Source: Desertivirga arenae (lineage in GTDB: Bacteria; Bacteroidota; Bacteroidia; Sphingobacteriales; Sphingobacteriaceae). Taken from it: DNA of 64,000 nucleotides. The stretch's first letter is position 1, and every line of letters begins with the position of its first letter. Below the pieces are notes generated by a model. The model had not been told where the DNA came from. It saw only the letters and a program-made list of their open reading frames with translations, and searched no databases. The stretch is taken from positions 124,001-188,000 of the forward strand of contig NZ_JAFEWE010000009.1 in NCBI RefSeq assembly GCF_017355785.1, written 5' to 3'. The translations under genes and the position numbers were made by a program. Shown here in pieces: positions 34,044 to 43,007 of this stretch.

Positions 34044-35261
34044 GTGAAGAAACTCTTATTAAATATTATTCTCTTTTTTGTATGCTTTGAGGTAGCAGCC
34101 ACAACCCTGGCCGATTCTGCCGGGGTTTGGAAACTGATCAATGAGGTGCAAAAGAAATATGCTGCTGATAAGAGAACCGCTTATTATAAAGTGAATATTG
34201 AGAGCTACGAACCTCTTGTATTAAAAGTAGAAAGCTCGGAACCTGCTGCTATTGAGGGATTGAAGTTTGATCTTTATAAACAAGGTCTTAATGCAGTGGT
34301 TAGAGAGTCTTTGCTGCCGGTTAAGGACTTAGGAGATAAGACATGGGGGCTGGCTACATTATCAGTATGTAATAATCGTTTCGCTCCTGATAATGCTGCA
34401 GAGATGGCTACTCAACTTCTCCTCGGTACACCAGTACAACTATTGAAAAAGGAGAGAGGATACTACCTTGTTCGAAGCCCGGATAACTATCTCTCCTGGA
34501 CAGACGATACAGGTATAGCAACCTTCAATACCGAAGAGTTTCAGAAGTACCAGACAGCAGAGAAGATTGTGGTACTGGTTGAGTATGGACAGGTTTTCCA
34601 AAATGCTACAGAAAAATCGTCTCAGGTATCAGACATCGTCGCCGGTGATATTTTTAGTGTCCTGGAGAAAGATAAGAAGTTTTATAAGGTTCGATATCCT
34701 GACAACAGAACTGGTTACATAAGAGTTAAAGATGCGATGCCTTATAAGGATTGGCTGGCAAGACCAGATCCAGGCGCAAAAGAAATTCTTGGGACTGCCC
34801 GCTCTTTAATGGGTGTTCCTTATCTGTGGGGAGGTACTTCCTCTAAAGGGTTGGATTGCAGTGGTTTTACTAAAACTTCTTATTTTTTAAACGGGATCAT
34901 GTTGCCCAGAGATGCTTCACAGCAAGTGTTATGTGGCGACCAAGTTGATGTTTTTCAAGGTGATAGTGTTAGCTTAGAAAAGGCACTTAAGAATTTAAAG
35001 GCAGGTGACTTGCTATTCTTTGCGGCAGGAAAAAACCGGGTGGTAAATCCAAGGGTTACGCACACTGCGATTTACATAGGTGAGGGGAAATTTATTCAAT
35101 CAGCTGGTTTGGTAAGGGTTAGTAGTTTAATAGCCGGAAGCCCTGATTATGATAGCTATCAGTCGCGCACCCTGGTTAACGCAAAAAGAATGCTTACTGT
35201 TATAGGTTCGCCGGGAATAACCAGGATTGCAGATCATCCCTTTTACACTCCAGAGAAATAG
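34044..35261 (+). CDS. NlpC/P60 gamma-D-Glu-diamino acid endopeptidase with SH3 domains
   Basis: 405 residues from GTG 34044, 5 bp after the previous stop; this start leaves a proper signal peptide (KKLLLNIILFFVCFEVAA). A bacterial SH3 region (about 100-235, FSVLEKDKKFYKVRYPDNRT GYI type) precedes the NlpC/P60 domain. The catalytic Cys is residue 272 (LDCSGFTKTSY) and the His residue 340 (RVTHTAIYIG). Relatives of the YkfC type cut between gamma-D-Glu and the diamino acid in muropeptides with a free L-Ala, giving L-Ala-D-Glu. That product is the substrate of the next gene's enzyme, 3 bp away. Confidence 0.88.
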   Translation: MKKLLLNIILFFVCFEVAATTLADSAGVWKLINEVQKKYAADKRTAYYKVNIESYEPLVLKVESSEPAAIEGLKFDLYKQGLNAVVRESLLPVKDLGDKTWGLATLSVCNNRFAPDNAAEMATQLLLGTPVQLLKKERGYYLVRSPDNYLSWTDDTGIATFNTEEFQKYQTAEKIVVLVEYGQVFQNATEKSSQVSDIVAGDIFSVLEKDKKFYKVRYPDNRTGYIRVKDAMPYKDWLARPDPGAKEILGTARSLMGVPYLWGGTSSKGLDCSGFTKTSYFLNGIMLPRDASQQVLCGDQVDVFQGDSVSLEKALKNLKAGDLLFFAAGKNRVVNPRVTHTAIYIGEGKFIQSAGLVRVSSLIAGSPDYDSYQSRTLVNAKRMLTVIGSPGITRIADHPFYTPEK

Positions 35262-35264
35262 CAA

Positions 35265-36395
35265 ATGGGCAATAGAAGAGAATTTATAAAAAATACCGGA
35301 CTATTAATGGGAACATCTTTACTTGCGGATACTGATGCCCTGTTCGCATCAGAGAGGCGAAAGATGAGTGGAAATGGCAGGCTAAGATTACGGTTCAAAC
35401 CATATACTTTAAATTTGAAACACGCTTTCAACCTGGCCACCAGTTCGCGCACTACTACGCCTGTAGTGCTTACGGAATTAGAGTTTGATGGCATTATTGG
35501 CTATGGTGAAGCTTCCATGCCGCCCTACCTGGGTGAATCTCACGAGACTGTAACCAGATTTCTTTCAAAGGTTGATCTTTCCAGGTTTGATGATCCTTTC
35601 GAAATGGAAAACATCCTGAATTATATAGATCATCTGGAAGCAGGAAACCGGGCAGCGAAAGCATCAATAGATATCGCGCTTCATGATCTTATAGGTAAGA
35701 TTATCAAGCAGCCCTGGTATAAGATATGGGGGTATGACCCCGCAAATGCGCCGGTTACTTCTTATACTATTGGTATCGATACTGCAGAAGTGGTTCGTCA
35801 AAAAGTTAAGGAGGCGGAACCGTATAAGATACTTAAGGTGAAGCTAGGCAGGGAAACGGATAAGATGATGATTGAAACTATCCGGCAGGTTACAGACAAA
35901 CCTTTGTGTGTGGATGTGAATCAGGGCTGGAAGGATCGCTCCTTCGCTCTGGAGATGGCAAATTGGCTACACGAAAGGGGTGTAGTTTTTCTTGAGCAAG
36001 CTATGCCTAAGGAGCAGATAGAGGATAATGCCTGGCTGACCGAACATAGTCCCATTCCAACTATTGGTGACGAGTCTGTGCAACGTATTGACGATGTTCT
36101 AAAGGCTTACAAGGTTTATAGCGGTATTAATATCAAGCTAATGAAGTGCACGGGAATGAGGGAGGCACATAAAATGCTTGATCTGGGAAGAGCTCTGGGT
36201 ATGAAGATCATGATCGGATGTATGACCGAGACATCCTGTGCCATATCTGCCGCATCTCAATTATCGCCTATGGTTGACTGGGCAGATCTTGATGGTGCCT
36301 TGCTTATTAATAACGATGTATATCGCGGGACTGAAGTGATTAACGGAAAAGTGACGCTAAGTAAACTTCCTGGAATTGGCATTAAAAAAATCTGA
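35265..36395 (+). CDS. L-Ala-D/L-Glu (dipeptide) epimerase with Tat-type signal
   Basis: 376 residues of the enolase superfamily, muconate-lactonising subgroup. The acid-base lysines are K191 and K193 (ILKVKLG) and the opposite Lys lies in NIKLMKC near residue 291. Metal ligands are D217 (VDVNQGW), Glu in LEQAMP and Asp in GDES. Members of the YkfB/YcjG type convert L-Ala-D-Glu to L-Ala-L-Glu. The N-terminus, NRREFIKNTGLLMGTSLLA, looks like a twin-arginine export signal, so the enzyme is probably periplasmic, unlike the known cytoplasmic E. coli enzyme. The gene order with NlpC/P60 supports the role. Confidence 0.85.
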   Translation: MGNRREFIKNTGLLMGTSLLADTDALFASERRKMSGNGRLRLRFKPYTLNLKHAFNLATSSRTTTPVVLTELEFDGIIGYGEASMPPYLGESHETVTRFLSKVDLSRFDDPFEMENILNYIDHLEAGNRAAKASIDIALHDLIGKIIKQPWYKIWGYDPANAPVTSYTIGIDTAEVVRQKVKEAEPYKILKVKLGRETDKMMIETIRQVTDKPLCVDVNQGWKDRSFALEMANWLHERGVVFLEQAMPKEQIEDNAWLTEHSPIPTIGDESVQRIDDVLKAYKVYSGINIKLMKCTGMREAHKMLDLGRALGMKIMIGCMTETSCAISAASQLSPMVDWADLDGALLINNDVYRGTEVINGKVTLSKLPGIGIKKI

Positions 36396-36415
36396 TCTAT
36401 AACAAGACAGCAGAC

Positions 36416-39373
36416 ATGAAATTCTTTAACACAAATATCATAAACAGAAGAAGGATCGCCCGGGTCCTTTTATTCTCACTTTTCATCAGCCCATTGGTAA
36501 AGGCAAAAGCTCAGGAGTTTTTACAAAGATCTCCTGATGCTAATGCCTGGGTACAGCAAGAGCTGAGGAAGTTATCGAAGAAGGAAAAAATTGCTCAGCT
36601 AATGGTCATCCGTCTTTCAGAAAGAAAGGGGAAGGATGTAGTGTTTTATGATAAAGAGGTTCTTAAGTATTTAAAAAAGTATAACATAGGTTCTGTTTGC
36701 CTTTTTCAGGGGAATTCACCACAACAAGCTCTTGTATTAAATAAGTTGCAGGCGAAAGCAAAAAATCCTTTACTTGTTTGTATTGATGGAGAAACCGGAT
36801 TAGGAATGCGGTTTGGAGATGTACGGCCTTTTCCTGATCAACTAACCATAGGAGCAGTGCCCGATGCTGCAATTGCTTATAAAGTGGGGAGGGCGATCGC
36901 GGAGCAATGTAAGCGTGCAGGTATTCATGTAGATTATGCTCCTGTAGTTGATATAAACAATAACCCTCTTAATCCTGTGATAAACTTCCGGTCGTTCGGG
37001 GAAGATAAGTACAAGGTGGCTGGATTTGGAGTCCAGATCATGAAGGGTATGCAGGACGGTGGCGTAATGGCTTGTGCTAAACATTTCCCAGGCCATGGTG
37101 ATGTTGCTGTTGACTCCCACCTTGATCTGCCGGTGATCAATAAATCTCTTGCAGCACTAGATTCGCTTGAACTTTATCCTTTTAAAGAGATGGTTAAAGC
37201 CGGTGTTGGGAGTATGATGGTAGCTCACTTATACATCCCATCAATAGATGCCACTCAAAATCAGGCGACATCATTATCCAGAAAAAACGTGACTGAGTTG
37301 CTGAGGGATCAGCTGGGATATAAAGGGCTGACTTTTACCGACGCTCTAGAGATGAAGGGGGTAGCGAAATTTTACCCACAGGGTGAGGCCGCTGTTCAAT
37401 CGCTTATAGCTGGTAATGATATGCTCTGTCTTCCTGGCGATGTGAAAGGTAGTATCAAAAAAGTACGTAAAGCAATAAGAGCAGATAAGTTAAGCTGGGG
37501 AGACATTAATGATAAAGTGACACGCGTTCTTTATGCCAAATATAACCTTGGAGCAAATAATTTTAAACCCATTGATACTGTAAATATTGCGGCTGATCTT
37601 AATAAGGATGTGAATGCATTAAAGCGCGAAGTTTATGAGAATGCCATAACGCTTCTCAGGCAGACCGATGCGTCACTTTTTCCTTTAAGTTTAAATAAAC
37701 GGATTGCCTATGTTGGAATTGGAATACCAGCAGAGAACCAATTTGGAAAACTTTTGAAAGAGAAGTATAGAGCCGACTGTTTTTATGCTGACTATAATGC
37801 GGACGCGGCAAAACTGGAAAGTATTAAGCAAAGTTTGCTGGGTAAGTATGATGTTATTATTACAGGAATTCATGGGTATAAGAAATATCCCGCCAATAAT
37901 TTTGGTATTAGTGCAACTTCGATCTATTTCCTGCGTCGTTTAGCTGATAATGCTAACACTATCAATTTTGTGTTTGGAAATCCATATGCTGTAAAAAACC
38001 TTAATTCTGCTAAAAATATTGTTGTCTGTTACGAAGATGATCCCTTGATGCAGGAAGTTGCCGTAAGTTTCCTTAAAGGTGAAATTATAGCTAAAGGTAA
38101 ACTGCCTGTAACGGTTTCGCCAGATTTTACCTACGGTACGGGAATTAACTCGGGAGGATTGAAGGCTGCAAATCCCGAAACTGTAGGTTTGAACAGTAGG
38201 ATCTTAAATAAGATAGATTCGGTAGCCCTGGACGCTATCTCTAAAGGAGCTACCCCGGGAGCTGTTGTTCTGGTAGCCCGGAAGGGAAAAATTGCTTTTG
38301 AAAGGGCCTATGGGACTTTGAATACGGATAGGAAGGAAGCTGTAAGTACAAGCACAGTTTATGATCTTGCATCTGTTACTAAGATCTCGGCAACTACCCT
38401 GAGTGTGATGAAGCTCTATGAAGAGGGCAGGTTGGATTTGAATAATACACTGGCTGATTACCTTCCCTGGACTAAAGGGTCTGATAAAGCAAACCTCAAA
38501 CTAAGGGATATTCTCTTACACCAGGCTGGCCTTGTCTCTTTTATTCCTTTTTACAAAGAAACTCTGGAAAAGTCCGGAAGACCTAAGGCAGGGGCTTATA
38601 GTGAAACACAAACTGCGCTTTATCCTATAAGGGTTGCCGAGAATATGTACATGCCTGTAACCCGTATTGATAGCATGTATCATAAGATTTTGAGCAGTAA
38701 GCTAGGCCCATCCAATAAGTATGTTTATAGTGACAACGATTTTATTTTTCTTGGTAAGATTGTTGAACAAATTACCGGACAGAGCCTCGACCAATATACC
38801 AGAAATACGTTCTATCTTCCTTTGGGAATGGCCACCACCATGTTCAAGCCACTGGAACATCTTTCTGTCAATCAAATTGCTCCTACTGAGAACGAGAAAT
38901 ACTTTCGTCTTCAACAGTTACGGGGAGATGTACACGATCCCGGAGCTGCTATGTTTGGAGGTGTTGCGGGACATGCCGGCCTTTTTAGCAATGCTGCCGA
39001 CCTGGCAAAACTATACGTTCTACTACTGAATGGTGGAGAATTAGATAAAATAAGACTCCTAAAGAAGGAGACGATTGATTACTTCACCGCCTACCACAGT
39101 GATATAAGCAGGAGGGGACTGGGTTTCGACAAACCTGAAAAGGATAATAAGGATCCAAAAACGGCTTATCCTTGCTTAAGCGCCTCTCCTCAAACATTTG
39201 GACACACAGGCTTTACGGGTATTGGAGTATGGGCAGATCCTAAGTATGACCTGCTTTATATTTTCTTGTCTAATCGCGTTTGTCCTGATGGTGAGAATAA
39301 CAAGCTCTTAAGCATGAGCGTAAGAGGAAAAATTCATGAGTTGATCTATCAGGCAATATTAAATAAGAATTAA
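36416..39373 (+). CDS. GH3 beta-N-acetylglucosaminidase (NagZ-like) fused to a beta-lactamase-type serine hydrolase
   Basis: 985 residues with a signal peptide (about 1-32). The N-terminal GH3 domain carries the NagZ-type loop KHFPGHGDVAVDSHLDLP (about 222) with its catalytic His, and the nucleophile Asp near residue 309 (FTDALEMKG). This subgroup removes GlcNAc from GlcNAc-MurNAc units. From about residue 590 a class C beta-lactamase/PBP-like domain follows, with S-x-x-K (SVTK, S653), Y-x-N-type YSDND (about 770) and a C-terminal GHTGFTG. The second domain may be an amidase, esterase or D-peptidase. The two activities together fit trimming of muropeptides. Confidence 0.88.
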   Translation: MKFFNTNIINRRRIARVLLFSLFISPLVKAKAQEFLQRSPDANAWVQQELRKLSKKEKIAQLMVIRLSERKGKDVVFYDKEVLKYLKKYNIGSVCLFQGNSPQQALVLNKLQAKAKNPLLVCIDGETGLGMRFGDVRPFPDQLTIGAVPDAAIAYKVGRAIAEQCKRAGIHVDYAPVVDINNNPLNPVINFRSFGEDKYKVAGFGVQIMKGMQDGGVMACAKHFPGHGDVAVDSHLDLPVINKSLAALDSLELYPFKEMVKAGVGSMMVAHLYIPSIDATQNQATSLSRKNVTELLRDQLGYKGLTFTDALEMKGVAKFYPQGEAAVQSLIAGNDMLCLPGDVKGSIKKVRKAIRADKLSWGDINDKVTRVLYAKYNLGANNFKPIDTVNIAADLNKDVNALKREVYENAITLLRQTDASLFPLSLNKRIAYVGIGIPAENQFGKLLKEKYRADCFYADYNADAAKLESIKQSLLGKYDVIITGIHGYKKYPANNFGISATSIYFLRRLADNANTINFVFGNPYAVKNLNSAKNIVVCYEDDPLMQEVAVSFLKGEIIAKGKLPVTVSPDFTYGTGINSGGLKAANPETVGLNSRILNKIDSVALDAISKGATPGAVVLVARKGKIAFERAYGTLNTDRKEAVSTSTVYDLASVTKISATTLSVMKLYEEGRLDLNNTLADYLPWTKGSDKANLKLRDILLHQAGLVSFIPFYKETLEKSGRPKAGAYSETQTALYPIRVAENMYMPVTRIDSMYHKILSSKLGPSNKYVYSDNDFIFLGKIVEQITGQSLDQYTRNTFYLPLGMATTMFKPLEHLSVNQIAPTENEKYFRLQQLRGDVHDPGAAMFGGVAGHAGLFSNAADLAKLYVLLLNGGELDKIRLLKKETIDYFTAYHSDISRRGLGFDKPEKDNKDPKTAYPCLSASPQTFGHTGFTGIGVWADPKYDLLYIFLSNRVCPDGENNKLLSMSVRGKIHELIYQAILNKN

Positions 39374-40626
39374 TGACGCCAAGTCTGAAGCTTATTCTTT
39401 TAAAGCAATTGCTTTTAAGCTTATATATTGTTATGAATGTAATTCCGGTCTCCGCTCAAAAGAAGAATGTTATTGATCTGGAGAAACTTCTAAGAACAAA
39501 TGCATCTTCTGAATTGACAAGCATTCTTAATGATCCACAGCAGTATCAATACCAGATCTTATATACCGAAATTAACAGGGACCGGAATAATAAACCTTTC
39601 TTCAAGTATTATCATTTCAATACCGACAGGGAAAAGTACTTTTATCCTGCTTCAACTGTAAAATTGCCAACCGTCCTGGCTACTCTTGAAAAGTTAAACA
39701 CCCTAAACATTACAGGTCTTGATAAATATGCAGTAATGCTAACGGATAGTGCTTATAGTGGTCAGAGCAGCGTGTTAAAAGATTCGAGTTCTGAAAATCA
39801 GCTTCCTTCAATCGGTCATTATATAAAAAAGATCTTTTTAGTTAGTGATAATGACGCGTATAACCGCCTGTATGAATTCAATGGGCAAAAGTATCTGAAC
39901 GAGATCATGTGGGAAAAGGGATATACCGACGTTCGTATTGTAAAGCGCTTTATTCCGCTGAACGAGGATCAGAACCGCCACACTAATCCTATTCGTTTCT
40001 ATAAGGATAACAAACTGATCTATGAGCAGAAACCCCAATTTAGCGAGATCGAATTTGATTTTCGTCAAGAGGCGAAGGTAGGCAAGGGTTATATGAAAGG
40101 GAAGGAATTGGTAAATGAACCGCTCGATTTCACCAGGCATAATCGTTTCCCGCTGGAAGACCAGCAACAAATGCTTCAGGCGCTCCTATTTCCGGGCTCG
40201 ACACCGAAGAGGGATTTCAATTTGAAGAAGGAAGATTACGACTTCTTATATAAGTACATGTCGCAATTGCCTTCGGCCAGTACTTACCCTAAATATGACG
40301 ATAAGGAATACTTCGACAGTTACGCAAAGTTCTTTATGTACAGGGATGGTAAACGGAGCATTCCTGCTAATCTTAAGATATTCAATAAGGCAGGTTGGTC
40401 TTATGGATTCCTCACAGACAATTGCTACATAGCGGATCTTGAAAACAAAGTTGAGTTTATGCTCACTGCCGTGATCTATGCGAATAAGGATGATATTCTG
40501 AATGATGACAAGTACGATTACGAAGAGGTGGGATATCCATTCTTCCGTGAAGTCGGCGAGATTATATATAAGCACGAATTACAACGTAAAAGAAAACACA
40601 AACCTGATTTCTCTTTCGGGAAATAA
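39373..40626 (+). CDS. Secreted serine hydrolase, class A beta-lactamase-like
   Basis: 417 residues; the ATG overlaps the previous stop by one base (TAATG), so it is translationally coupled. A signal peptide (about 1-28, ending VSAQ) precedes a penicillin-binding fold: S-x-x-K as STVK (S94, K97), the S-D-N loop at 158-160, and a K-A-G triad equivalent near residue 339. It lacks the rest of an efficient class A beta-lactamase, so a peptidase or esterase acting on wall peptides is more likely than antibiotic resistance. This is inferred from the locus. Confidence 0.75.
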   Translation: MTPSLKLILLKQLLLSLYIVMNVIPVSAQKKNVIDLEKLLRTNASSELTSILNDPQQYQYQILYTEINRDRNNKPFFKYYHFNTDREKYFYPASTVKLPTVLATLEKLNTLNITGLDKYAVMLTDSAYSGQSSVLKDSSSENQLPSIGHYIKKIFLVSDNDAYNRLYEFNGQKYLNEIMWEKGYTDVRIVKRFIPLNEDQNRHTNPIRFYKDNKLIYEQKPQFSEIEFDFRQEAKVGKGYMKGKELVNEPLDFTRHNRFPLEDQQQMLQALLFPGSTPKRDFNLKKEDYDFLYKYMSQLPSASTYPKYDDKEYFDSYAKFFMYRDGKRSIPANLKIFNKAGWSYGFLTDNCYIADLENKVEFMLTAVIYANKDDILNDDKYDYEEVGYPFFREVGEIIYKHELQRKRKHKPDFSFGK

Positions 40627-40631
40627 AATGA

Positions 40632-41477
40632 ATGGGCAGTATGGAAAATAAAGACTTAAATCAAATGGAGATTACTACAGAGAAAGACTCAATCTATAAA
40701 GATCTGGATAAGATGAGTGTGACGGAGATCCTTGAGAATATTAACAGGGAAGATCAAACTGTACCGCAAGCAGTTAAGAAATCTATTCCCCAAATAGAAA
40801 AACTAGCCATAGCTGTAGCAGAAAAGATGAAGGATGGCGGACGTTTATTCTATATAGGAGCCGGAACCAGTGGAAGGCTGGGGGTAGTTGATGCATCAGA
40901 ATGTCCTCCAACGTTCGGTGTTCCATTTGATTGGGTGGTGGGAATTATTGCGGGCGGCGATGGGGCTATCCGGAAAGCTGTTGAGTTTGCAGAAGACAAC
41001 ATGGAGCAGGCATGGAAAGACCTTGAAGCATTTGATATAAATGAGAAAGATGCGGTAGTAGGTATTGCCGCGTCCGGAACTACACCCTATGTTATTGGTG
41101 GTTTAAGAACAGCTAATGAAAAGGGTATTATAACGGGATGCATTGTTTGTAATTCGGGAAGTCCGGTTGCTGCTGAAGCAAGATTTCCTGTAGAGGTTGT
41201 TGTTGGTCCGGAGTTTCTCTCCGGGTCCACCCGAATGAAGTCGGGTACGGCTCAAAAGCTGGTTCTAAATATGCTTTCCACCACCGTGATGATTCAGTTA
41301 GGGAGGGTAAAAGGCAACAAGATGGTGGATATGCAGTTGACCAATAACAAGCTTTTCCATCGTGGAGTAAAAATGATCATGAAGGAAACCGGTACAGATC
41401 AGCAAACAGCTACTACTCTTCTGGAGCAATTGGGAAGCGTACGTAAAGCGATCAATAGCATTTATCAAGCCTCATAA
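40632..41477 (+). CDS. murQ: N-acetylmuramic acid 6-phosphate etherase
   Basis: 281 residues in the SIS fold. The signature loops are GAGTSGRLGVVDASECPPTFG (Gly-rich sugar-phosphate loop; the Glu of this loop is catalytic), GIAASGTTPYVIGGL and SGSTRMKSGTAQK. MurQ cuts the lactyl ether of MurNAc-6-P to give GlcNAc-6-P and D-lactate in the cytoplasm. ATG 40632 is used; ATG 40641 is an alternative and would change only three residues. Its neighbours supply transport, D-lactate oxidation and GlcNAc-6-P conversion, which strongly supports the role. Confidence 0.95.
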   Translation: MGSMENKDLNQMEITTEKDSIYKDLDKMSVTEILENINREDQTVPQAVKKSIPQIEKLAIAVAEKMKDGGRLFYIGAGTSGRLGVVDASECPPTFGVPFDWVVGIIAGGDGAIRKAVEFAEDNMEQAWKDLEAFDINEKDAVVGIAASGTTPYVIGGLRTANEKGIITGCIVCNSGSPVAAEARFPVEVVVGPEFLSGSTRMKSGTAQKLVLNMLSTTVMIQLGRVKGNKMVDMQLTNNKLFHRGVKMIMKETGTDQQTATTLLEQLGSVRKAINSIYQAS

Positions 41478-41487
41478 TTTTATCATT

Positions 41488-43005
41488 ATGTCTCCCATTA
41501 CCCTTCTTTTATTTTTGATAGCCTACTTTGGTGTTCTGATAGGAATTTCTTATCTGACATCCAAAGGCGCTTCAGATAATACCAGCTTTTTTATCGCTAA
41601 CCGGAATTCCAAATGGTACTTTGTTGCTTTTGGTATGATTGGTACAGCGCTGTCTGGGGTAACTTTCATTTCCGTTCCTGGGGCTGTTGCTAAGAGCGAG
41701 TTTGGCTACTTTCAATTTGTACTTGGGAACGCTGTTGGCTTTGTTCTGATAGCTACTGTTTTACTACCACTCTATTACCGGATGAACCTAATCTCTATTT
41801 ATACATACTTAGAGCAGCGACTGGGATACTGGAGCTATAAAACAGGCGCAGCGATATTCCTTATTTCAAGGGTTATTGGTTCTGCTTTCAGGCTGTACCT
41901 GGTTGCTATAGTACTTCAAAAATTTATTTTTGATGCCTGGAACGTTCCTTTTTGGGTTACTATAAGCATTTGCCTGATCCTGATCTGGTCTTACACCTTC
42001 AAGGGAGGTTTGAAAACGATCATTATTACCGATACGCTTCAAACAGTATTTCTTCTTACCGCGGTAATGCTTTCGATATGGTTCATCTCCGACAGTCTTA
42101 ACCTGAATATCGGGCAGACTATTGAAACTGTAAAGAACAGCAGTTACTCGACTATTTTCCATTGGGATAATATCCTTGAAAGTAAGAATCATTTTCTGAA
42201 GCAGTTTTTGGGAGGAATATTCGTTACCGTTGCCATGACGGGCCTTGACCAGGATCTGATGCAAAAAAATCTGAGCTGTAAGAATATAGGTGAAGCGCAA
42301 AAGAACATGCTGACGTTTACTGCTGTTTTTGTAATTATTAATATCTTCTTTTTAAGTGTGGGGGCATTGTTGTATGAGTTTGCTGCTGCAAATGGTATAT
42401 CGGTTGCTGATCTTAAAACGCCAGATCATCTTTATCCGGAAATTGCTTTAAATCATCTTAGTACCCTTCCCGCAATAATTTTCATGCTTGGCTTAACCGC
42501 AGCCACCTTTGCTACTACAGATTCTGCACTGACCGCTTTAACCACATCTTTTTGTGTTGATTTCCTTGGCTTCGATAAGAAAGCTGACCAGGATAGTAAA
42601 AACCTTGTTCGTACCAGGCACACTGTTCACCTGGCATTTTCTTTTGTCATGCTGCTGGTTATTATGATCTTCAAGGTCATTAACGATGAATCGGTTGTAA
42701 ATGCAATTTTTAAAGCGGCAGGTTATACCTATGGGCCATTATTAGGATTATTTGCTTTTGGTATGGCAACCCGCAGGATGGTTAAAGATAAGATTGTACC
42801 TTTAATCTGTCTTATCTCACCTGTTCTGTCTTTTATAATTGATTCGAACTCGTTGGCACTTACAGGCTACTCAATAGGATTTGAACTGATCGTAATAAAT
42901 GGTCTTATTACCTTTCTTCTCCTCTTGTTGAGCAGTAATAAACAAGCAGAAGTTCAGTTTAATTCACAGGAGCATAGGTCGGGATTAGTACCTGAACTAA
43001 GATAG
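41488..43005 (+). CDS. Sodium:solute symporter, probable MurNAc or muropeptide-sugar uptake
   Basis: 505 residues, about 13 membrane helices of the SSS family (LeuT fold). Family features include NRNSKWYFVAFGMIGTALSG near residue 36 and the Na+-site stretch GLTAATFATTDSALTALTTS near residue 332. It is placed 10 bp after murQ and 2 bp before the D-lactate dehydrogenase gene. The likely cargo is MurNAc or a related product of the locus; the Na+ coupling is from the family, the sugar is inference. Confidence 0.8.
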   Translation: MSPITLLLFLIAYFGVLIGISYLTSKGASDNTSFFIANRNSKWYFVAFGMIGTALSGVTFISVPGAVAKSEFGYFQFVLGNAVGFVLIATVLLPLYYRMNLISIYTYLEQRLGYWSYKTGAAIFLISRVIGSAFRLYLVAIVLQKFIFDAWNVPFWVTISICLILIWSYTFKGGLKTIIITDTLQTVFLLTAVMLSIWFISDSLNLNIGQTIETVKNSSYSTIFHWDNILESKNHFLKQFLGGIFVTVAMTGLDQDLMQKNLSCKNIGEAQKNMLTFTAVFVIINIFFLSVGALLYEFAAANGISVADLKTPDHLYPEIALNHLSTLPAIIFMLGLTAATFATTDSALTALTTSFCVDFLGFDKKADQDSKNLVRTRHTVHLAFSFVMLLVIMIFKVINDESVVNAIFKAAGYTYGPLLGLFAFGMATRRMVKDKIVPLICLISPVLSFIIDSNSLALTGYSIGFELIVINGLITFLLLLLSSNKQAEVQFNSQEHRSGLVPELR

Positions 43006-43007
43006 TA

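Noticed and set aside
39373-40626. Antibiotic-resistance class A beta-lactamase
   Set aside because: The S-x-x-K and S-D-N motifs are present, but the operon context and the modified third motif (K-A-G) point to wall-peptide metabolism.
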